A DNA stretch of 48,922 nt from a virus. The stretch spans positions 1 to 48,922 of the IMG/VR virus record IMGVR_UViG_3300020171_000008. One strand, written 5' to 3'. The position numbers and the translations under genes were made by a program. Below the pieces are notes generated by a model, which was given only the letters and a program-made list of their open reading frames with translations, was not told the origin of the DNA and did not search any database. Of this stretch, positions 44,171-48,922 are shown piece after piece; the stretch's first letter is position 1, and the number at the start of each line of letters is the position of its first letter.

Positions 44171-44199
44171 TTGACAGGATAGAAATAAGGCGCAAGAAT
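44171..44199 (+). promoter_or_regulatory. Rightward promoter before HNH and terminase
   Basis: TTGACA, 17-base spacer, AAGAAT. Contains the same TTGACAGGATAGAAA as the 37661 promoter. Likely start of the packaging/late transcript. Confidence 0.65.
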
Positions 44200-44216
44200 A
44201 TGGGCAAGGTGAAAGC

Positions 44217-44675
44217 ATGAGACCTTCGAACGGGTTATGGAACCCAGATAATCAGGAAAGTAATAAACATCCTGAATGGGCGAGAGGATCAGATATAAAG
44301 GTTTATGATAGTGCTGGAAATATAAAAGAAATCATCCCTATAAAATTATACAGAAAATCCTCCCAAATAACCAAACCGACCCCACAACCCTACAACGCCC
44401 GCGATAATCCTAAGTATCGGAAATGGCGTGATGATATCCTCCGCCGCGATAAAAGTAAATGTGTGCTGTGCGGATCACCTTCTTTTCCAAATGCTCATCA
44501 TGTTGAAAGGTGGATTGATAATCACCAATTTCGATATAATATCAAGAATGGCGTGACGTTGTGTATGGTGTGCCATAATAAACATCATGGACCTCATCGA
44601 CAGGCATTTCCCGACCATATCAACGACAAACTGATATCATACTTGGGGGTTGTATATGCAAAAACAAGCGATTGA
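44217..44675 (+). CDS. HNH endonuclease next to terminase (152 aa)
   Basis: AAGGTGAAAGC precedes the ATG. DNPKYRKWRDDILRRDKSKC, VLCGSPSFPNAHHVERW and MVCHNKHHGPHRQAF give the C-x2-C, HH, C-x2-H pattern of HNH proteins. HNH proteins beside terminase are often needed for genome packaging, cutting at the pac/cos site with the terminase; here it sits upstream of TerS. N-terminal 60 residues are Asn/Pro-rich. Confidence 0.85.
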   Translation: MRPSNGLWNPDNQESNKHPEWARGSDIKVYDSAGNIKEIIPIKLYRKSSQITKPTPQPYNARDNPKYRKWRDDILRRDKSKCVLCGSPSFPNAHHVERWIDNHQFRYNIKNGVTLCMVCHNKHHGPHRQAFPDHINDKLISYLGVVYAKTSD

Positions 44676-45390
44676 CAGCTTTATTCAAAACGGCGGAAAA
44701 ATTGAGCATTGCCCACCATGTGAAACATTTCAGTATGATAAACCAAAATCAAGAGTATGGCACGCCCCCAAAAACGGGCACGACAAGGAAATATGCGCCG
44801 AATGCAAAAATAAAGGACGTTGTGAAGATCCATGTTCCCCCCTGGAATGGATTGATGGCAATGTTCCCCGCCGTGAGAATTTCATAAATGAACGGATGCT
44901 CCAATTCGCCCAGCCTGATTACAAGACCATTATTTACGACCTCGCGCAACATCACGACCCCCCTGATAGACAAGAGGAAATCACCGCCATTAAAGGTATA
45001 CGGGTGCGTGCTATCTGCGCCATGATGGCAGTAAAGATATCAAAACAGGAAATTACCGAGCTCCTAAGCATAACAAGGATGCAATTACATAGGATAATCA
45101 AAAAATGTTACATCAAAAAGGCACGATCAATCAATGATAATACAGGCATATCAAAAAACCATGTTACAAACGCACCTATTATAAAGGGCAAGGAAGTGTT
45201 TCCAGTACCTCCCGCCAGTCCCATCGGCGGCCTCACCCTTTCACCAGGGTGCAAAAGAAGGATGAACCAACACAACAAACCAGCGCGGCGCTCTCAAAAG
45301 CGCAAGCGCCCAACACGGGGCAAAGGCAAAACAACCAGCGGCGCCGGCAGCAAGCCCACCGACAAACCAGAGCAAGCCGAGCCCCAATAA
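44656..45390 (+). CDS. Zinc-binding HTH protein (244 aa)
   Basis: ATG 44656 overlaps the HNH gene by 20 bases. Residues 20-60 carry CPPCETF ... CAECKNKGRCEDPCSPLEW (two knuckles); residues 90-150 form an HTH (IRVRAICAMMAVKISKQEIT, LLSITRMQLHRIIKKCYIKK). The C-terminal 65 residues are low-complexity and very basic (RSQKRKRPTRGKGKTTSGAG). May be a packaging-associated DNA-binding protein. Confidence 0.6.
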   Translation: MQKQAIDSFIQNGGKIEHCPPCETFQYDKPKSRVWHAPKNGHDKEICAECKNKGRCEDPCSPLEWIDGNVPRRENFINERMLQFAQPDYKTIIYDLAQHHDPPDRQEEITAIKGIRVRAICAMMAVKISKQEITELLSITRMQLHRIIKKCYIKKARSINDNTGISKNHVTNAPIIKGKEVFPVPPASPIGGLTLSPGCKRRMNQHNKPARRSQKRKRPTRGKGKTTSGAGSKPTDKPEQAEPQ

Positions 45391-45401
45391 ACAAGGTGAT
45401 C

Positions 45402-45860
45402 ATGCCCCAGATTAACAGAGTTAATAAATCAGAGGCCGTGAAGCTCAGAATCGAAAACGGCCTCACCTATCAGGAAATCGCCAAACTACAAGGTGTATCA
45501 GCCCCAGCGGTATTTAACAGTATCAAGGATTTACTCCCAGATGATGACACCAGGGAATATATCAACTCCAGAGCTGAAATCTTCGCAAAAGCTCAATGTT
45601 TGATAGCAAAAACACTTAACGGGTCATGTATCCAGATGGCCGGCCTGGGTGAACGCACAAATGCCCTGGTCAAACTGCACGCTGCGGAACGCCTTGAACG
45701 AGGCCAGACTACGGCCAACCTAGGCACAGGGATTGTCCTATCTGCTCCCCTACAGGAATCCCTTGACAGGCTGATCAATCGCCTGTCACCTGTTGATAGC
45801 TTAACCCCTTTCCCTGTTGATAACCCTGTCACTAATAATAACAAGGACATACACGCATAA
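45402..45860 (+). CDS. Terminase small subunit (probable)
   Basis: ATG 45402 after CAAGGTGATC; the frame extends upstream but over the previous gene. HTH near the N-terminus (VKLRIENGLTYQEIAKLQGV, SAPAVFNSIKDLL), then a helical oligomerisation-like segment (AKAQCLIAKTLNGSCIQMAG, TNALVKLHAAERLERGQTTA). Length 152 and position before the pac-like region and the large subunit fit TerS. Recognises pac and loads the large subunit. Confidence 0.65.
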   Translation: MPQINRVNKSEAVKLRIENGLTYQEIAKLQGVSAPAVFNSIKDLLPDDDTREYINSRAEIFAKAQCLIAKTLNGSCIQMAGLGERTNALVKLHAAERLERGQTTANLGTGIVLSAPLQESLDRLINRLSPVDSLTPFPVDNPVTNNNKDIHA

Positions 45861-46099
45861 TTAGTTTACATAATACATAATTATAAGACATTGATACAAT
45901 GTAGATACAGGGACAGGAGACAGACAGCACGATGCACGGGGACAGAGGGACAGGATGCAGACCAGGGCAAGCATGCTTATTGTCAGCGGCGGGGAGGGGG
46001 GGGTAAGCCCTTTCAACGGTTCGGCGTGGGTCCCATACACATACCCCTTCTGACACGTTATCTTATATTCTAAAAGGGATTTTTAAGGGGAGGGAGAAG
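45861..46099. other. Non-coding region between terminase genes (candidate pac)
   Basis: No gene. An AT-rich start (AGTTTACATAATACATAATT) is followed by three GGGACAG motifs (about 45909, 45938, 45946) and then a G-run and a T/C-rich part. Repeats between TerS and TerL are common packaging-signal positions. A ribosome site for the 46100 gene ends the region. Confidence 0.45.
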
Positions 46100-46354
46100 A
46101 TGCCGTACATAAATAATTTAGAACCGATGGAAGAGAAGGTGTTTCCGGTTCCATCTATTATGGCCTATATTCCGCGTCGTGATTGTTTTGCGACTGAAGC
46201 ATTATACGCTTTAATTAAGATGGATGAGTTTGAGGCTGTTAGGGGGGATAAGGAGAAATTTAGGGATTTGGTTTTGCTTCGAGTGGAGAGTTCCTATAAA
46301 GTTTTAGTGGATAAGGTGAATGCGGCGTTTGCGTTTACCGAGATAATCCCATAA
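46100..46354 (+). CDS. Hypothetical protein (84 aa)
   Basis: AAGGGGAGGGAGAAG precedes the ATG. MPYINNLEPMEEKVFPVPSI, TEALYALIKMDEFEAVRGDK, DLVLLRVESSYKVLVDKVNA: a mainly helical small protein. Sits just before the large subunit gene; no family recognised. Confidence 0.55.
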   Translation: MPYINNLEPMEEKVFPVPSIMAYIPRRDCFATEALYALIKMDEFEAVRGDKEKFRDLVLLRVESSYKVLVDKVNAAFAFTEIIP

Positions 46355-46382
46355 CAGACTTTGTTAATTTTGGAGGGAGAAT

Positions 46383-46427
46383 ATGGAGACGTATTTAAAA
46401 GGGAGGGGGAGAGATGACGGTTGGTGA
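46383..46427 (+). CDS. Possible micro-gene (14 aa)
   Basis: GGAGGGAGAAT precedes an ATG opening METYLKGRGRDDGW-stop. The stop lies within the start of the next gene. It may serve only as a translated leader. Confidence 0.25.
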   Translation: METYLKGRGRDDGW

Positions 46428-46605
46428 GTTACGGAAGGTTTTGGAGGATATTGATTCAGAGGCGAAGGTATTTGTGAATAGTGTGGACACCTTTACGATA
46501 CACTGGACGAAGCAGTTATACGAGAATTATCCTAAAGGGACGATGTTTGCGCTTCCTGAGCCGCCCCCGAATCGGTTGGATATTTGCAAGGTGTCAGTGT
46601 GTTGA
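46414..46605 (+). CDS. DUF6225-like small protein (63 aa)
   Basis: GGGAGGGGGAGAG precedes the ATG. MTVGELRKVLEDIDSEAKVF with VNSVDTFTIHWTKQLYENYP: the 'm.v.eL...L..i..d..V.v' pattern shared with the 40163 gene. Its stop overlaps the terminase start (TTGA). Confidence 0.6.
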   Translation: MTVGELRKVLEDIDSEAKVFVNSVDTFTIHWTKQLYENYPKGTMFALPEPPPNRLDICKVSVC

Positions 46606-48164
46606 CTCGTGCGGAGGTTAATCGGTCGTATTATGAGCAGGCGATAGGGGCGCAGAAGGCGGGGGAGGTTCCGGCTTTTTATCGCGGGGCGGCTTTAAGG
46701 GATTTGTTCTTTCTCATAACGGTCATATTTGGCCGGACGGATGTTGATCGGGATTGGTTGTATGAGAGATGTACGGAAGTCCAACAGAACCCGGACGGGT
46801 ATTTGGATTTATGGTTTCGGGAGGGTTATAAGTCTACCATCATTACCTATGCCCTCACGATTCAAGAGATACTAAACGATCCGGATATACGGGTGGGGAT
46901 ATTCTCCTATAACAGACCATCGGCTAAAAAAGCGATGGGGATGATTAAAACGGAGTTTGAAACCAATGAACTTTTGAAGGGGTTATTTCCGGATGTTCTT
47001 TGGGCGAATCCTAAAAGTGAATCTCCAAAATGGTCCGAGGATGAGGGGATTATTGTCAAACGGAAGGTAAATGCGAAGGAAGCCACTGTTGAGGCATGGG
47101 GTTTGGTGGACGGACAACCCACGGGACGGCATTTCAGTCTCATGGTTTATGATGATGTGGTGACTTTGGACTCCGTAACCACGCCAGAGATGTGCATAAA
47201 AACAACAGGGGCATGGGCAATGTCCCGTAACCTTGGTGCTCGTGGCGGAAAAGTTCGTTATATTGGAACGAGATACAATTATAACGACACCTACGGGGAG
47301 ATAATGCGTCGGGAAGCGGCAATACCGCGTATTTACCCCGTATATGATATAAATCACAACCCCGTTCTTTTAAGTGAAGAGGAAATTGCTGCAAAACGGA
47401 AGGAATTTGGGCCATACGTTTTTGCCAGTCAGATGCTTCAGAATCCCGTGGCGGATGAAGCGCAGAACTTCAAGGAGGAATGGCTTCAGACCTGGCCGGC
47501 GCAGACGACGACGAATCTGAGAATCTATATTCTGGTCGATCCGGCATCGAAGAAGAAGAAACACAGCGACTACACGGCCATGTTTGTTGTTGGTTTAGGT
47601 ACGGACCGGAATTATTATATCATAGACATGATCCGGGACCGGCTGAATCTGACAGAACGGACACAAACGCTCTTTGGATTGCATAAAATGTACCGACCTG
47701 TGGCCGTGGGGTACGAAGAATACGGGATGCAGAGCGACATTGAGCATCTAATGTATGTCATGGAGAAAGAGAACTACCGATTCCCGATATATCCTTTGGG
47801 GGGACAGGTAGGGAAAGAGGACAGGATAAGGGCTTTAGTACCAATATTTGAACAGAAGCGGGTTTACCTGCCCATGATGTGCATCCGGCCTCGGTCGGAC
47901 GGGAAAGTGGTCGATCTGACCAAAGTGTTCATTGAAGAGGAATACAAGACGTTCCCGGTAGGGGCGCACGACGATATGCTGGATGCCTTTGCGCGGATTC
48001 TGGACCACGGGAAGAAAGGTATCTTTGCGACGTTTCCAGAGGGGGATGTTGTCGCAGAAATTAGACGGCGACCAGATATCAACGAGGTTGCTCGGTTGGA
48101 ACACGCGGAGATTTGGCAAAACGTCAAGGACGCGGAAGAACAGTTTAAGGCACTTTACGAATAG
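46602..48164 (+). CDS. terL: Terminase large subunit
   Basis: 520 residues from TTG 46602 (AAGGTG upstream, TTGA overlap). N-terminal ATPase: adenine-binding region, Walker A-like FREGYKST at 72-79, Walker B SLMVYDDVV at about 178-186 with the catalytic acid following (VVTLDSVTTPE). C-terminal RNase H-type nuclease: IYILVDPASKKKKHSDYTAM with the first Asp at about 312, and GAHDDMLDAFARIL with the last Asps at about 456-460. Normal length for the family. Translocates DNA into the prohead and cuts the concatemer. Confidence 0.93.
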   Translation: MTRAEVNRSYYEQAIGAQKAGEVPAFYRGAALRDLFFLITVIFGRTDVDRDWLYERCTEVQQNPDGYLDLWFREGYKSTIITYALTIQEILNDPDIRVGIFSYNRPSAKKAMGMIKTEFETNELLKGLFPDVLWANPKSESPKWSEDEGIIVKRKVNAKEATVEAWGLVDGQPTGRHFSLMVYDDVVTLDSVTTPEMCIKTTGAWAMSRNLGARGGKVRYIGTRYNYNDTYGEIMRREAAIPRIYPVYDINHNPVLLSEEEIAAKRKEFGPYVFASQMLQNPVADEAQNFKEEWLQTWPAQTTTNLRIYILVDPASKKKKHSDYTAMFVVGLGTDRNYYIIDMIRDRLNLTERTQTLFGLHKMYRPVAVGYEEYGMQSDIEHLMYVMEKENYRFPIYPLGGQVGKEDRIRALVPIFEQKRVYLPMMCIRPRSDGKVVDLTKVFIEEEYKTFPVGAHDDMLDAFARILDHGKKGIFATFPEGDVVAEIRRRPDINEVARLEHAEIWQNVKDAEEQFKALYE

Positions 48165-48173
48165 GAGGGGGAG

Positions 48174-48401
48174 ATGGAAATCGCTGTTTTTGTCGTTTTG
48201 TTTATCGTGATCGTGTTTCAAGGTGCGTTTATCTACTTGCAGAAAACGGTTTACGACGCGCAGGAGAAGGACTTACTGAATCGTATTATGGCGAAAAATT
48301 ACGAGACCTATGTACAGGCGCAGGAACTTATGAAACCCAAAAGGGAACTGACGCCAGAAGAGATTTACCAGATGCAGCAGGAACGGGGAGAGTTGGTATG
48401 A
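48174..48401 (+). CDS. Small membrane protein (75 aa)
   Basis: TAGGAGGGGGAG precedes the ATG. Residues 2-25 form one span (IAVFVVLFIVIVFQGAFIYL), then a charged helix (KDLLNRIMAKNYETYVQAQE, LTPEEIYQMQQERGELV). The 'yETYVQAQ' segment is frequent in small anchored proteins between TerL and portal of phages. Function unknown. Confidence 0.6.
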   Translation: MEIAVFVVLFIVIVFQGAFIYLQKTVYDAQEKDLLNRIMAKNYETYVQAQELMKPKRELTPEEIYQMQQERGELV

Positions 48402-48445
48402 AGTGGTGTGGTACATGGTTTGAGTTTAACCTGTTAGGGGGATAA
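48398..48445 (+). CDS. Possible micro-gene (15 aa)
   Basis: ATG overlaps the previous stop (ATGA) and opens MKWCGTWFEFNLLGG-stop; the last bases include GGGGGATAA, which is the ribosome site of the portal gene. May act as a coupling leader for portal translation. Confidence 0.25.
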   Translation: MKWCGTWFEFNLLGG

Positions 48446-48449
48446 ATAC

Positions 48450-48922
48450 TTGCGCAAGGAAATCTTCGAGACAACTGAAAGTTTACTCCACGCCGTAGAC
48501 GGGTTCTTTGACGATCAACTGGATGTTACACGGATAATGAACGAGGACCTAACCTGGCGGAATCTTTTGTATTACTGCGGCTTCCAGAATCTTCAGTATT
48601 TCCGTTCTTCAAGGACTTTCCGCAAACGCAATATTCCCGATTTAACCCCCAGGCCATGTTCCAATGAAATTAGGGAGTACGTCCGTTCGATCAAGGCTAT
48701 GCTGATGAATCAAAAGATGGTTCCGCGCGTGTGGCCGAATACGAACGAGAAAGAGGATCAACTTGCCGCCGATTTAGGGCAGAATGTCCTGACATGGATG
48801 GATCAGAACCATGACGGGCAGTTCTTTGACGAGAAGGAGAAATGCATTATCTGGCTTTGTCTTGCGCCCGTAGCCTATATGCGAACCTTTCCCGACGTGG
48901 ACGGCGGCAGATGGGTCATGGA
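48450..48922 (+). CDS. Portal protein, N-terminal part (continues at base 1)
   Basis: TTG 48450 after TTAGGGGGATAAATAC opens RKEIFETTESLLHAVDGFFD, then DVTRIMNEDLTWRNLLYYCG, and passes through the terminal repeat in phase to join the frame at base 3. Portal N-terminus of about 116 residues: helical and then MVPRVWPNTNEKEDQLAADL, close to P22-like portals. No earlier start is possible because of a stop upstream. Confidence 0.88.
   Translation, partial: MRKEIFETTESLLHAVDGFFDDQLDVTRIMNEDLTWRNLLYYCGFQNLQYFRSSRTFRKRNIPDLTPRPCSNEIREYVRSIKAMLMNQKMVPRVWPNTNEKEDQLAADLGQNVLTWMDQNHDGQFFDEKEKCIIWLCLAPVAYMRTFPDVDGGRWVM
48796..48922. repeat. Terminal direct repeat (circular overlap), right copy
   Basis: Same 127 bases as 1-127. 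See the left copy. Confidence 0.95.

Overview
The window is a complete circular tailed-phage genome whose ends overlap. Bases 1-127 are repeated exactly at 48796-48922, so the non-redundant circle is 48,795 bp and the portal gene runs across the join. Structural genes point to a podovirus-like virion: a P22-type portal of about 739 residues, scaffold, major capsid protein, head-tail adaptor, a 958-residue tail-hub protein and a set of presumed internal or ejection proteins. No tape measure, sheath or tail-tube gene was recognised. The host is probably Gram-negative (a phage lipoprotein with a lipobox, an M15-type endolysin, heptosyltransferase-like sequence, strong AGGAGG-type ribosome binding sites), but its taxon cannot be read from the sequence. 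No integrase was recognised.

Late rightward block (from about 44,171, through the join, to 27,604): HNH endonuclease, terminase small subunit, candidate pac region, terminase large subunit, portal, four tiny genes, scaffold, major capsid protein, beta-helix protein, a methyltransferase/glycosyltransferase cassette, adaptor, tail hub, lectin-like proteins, internal virion proteins (one of 1568 residues with metalloprotease-like and ADP-ribosyltransferase-like regions), minor structural proteins, then lysis genes (lipoprotein, membrane proteins, M15 endolysin, holin-like protein).

Leftward block 1 (promoter at 36,031-36,059, down to 27,589): many small, tightly overlapping genes (ATGA junctions), a lysine-rich mini-protein, Cys-rich and zinc-ribbon proteins, and a recombination group (PD-(D/E)XK exonuclease, HNH, AAA ATPase). 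Between the ATPase and a zinc-ribbon gene lies a 340-base non-coding stretch of tRNA-sized inverted repeats. Rightward early block (36,124-40,707): Cro/CI-like HTH, zinc ribbon, RuvC-like resolvase, basic and coiled-coil proteins, HNH, an O-like replication protein carrying four palindromic iterons inside its gene (probable origin), a DnaB/RecA-fold helicase and a sigma-region-4-like regulator. Leftward block 2 (about 44,046 to 40,780) carries small accessory genes and a winged-helix regulator beside a cluster of GTATCG/CGATAC palindromes.

The most unusual features are: (1) HNH endonuclease genes placed at the 3' ends of two host genes with the host gene's tail duplicated on the far side; (2) three intergenic elements combining a conserved leader with fully covarying terminator stems; (3) the array of tRNA-sized inverted repeats joined by TTTCAAAG spacers; (4) repeated promoter and RBS-hairpin modules. 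Six HNH genes in 49 kb show heavy colonisation by homing endonucleases.
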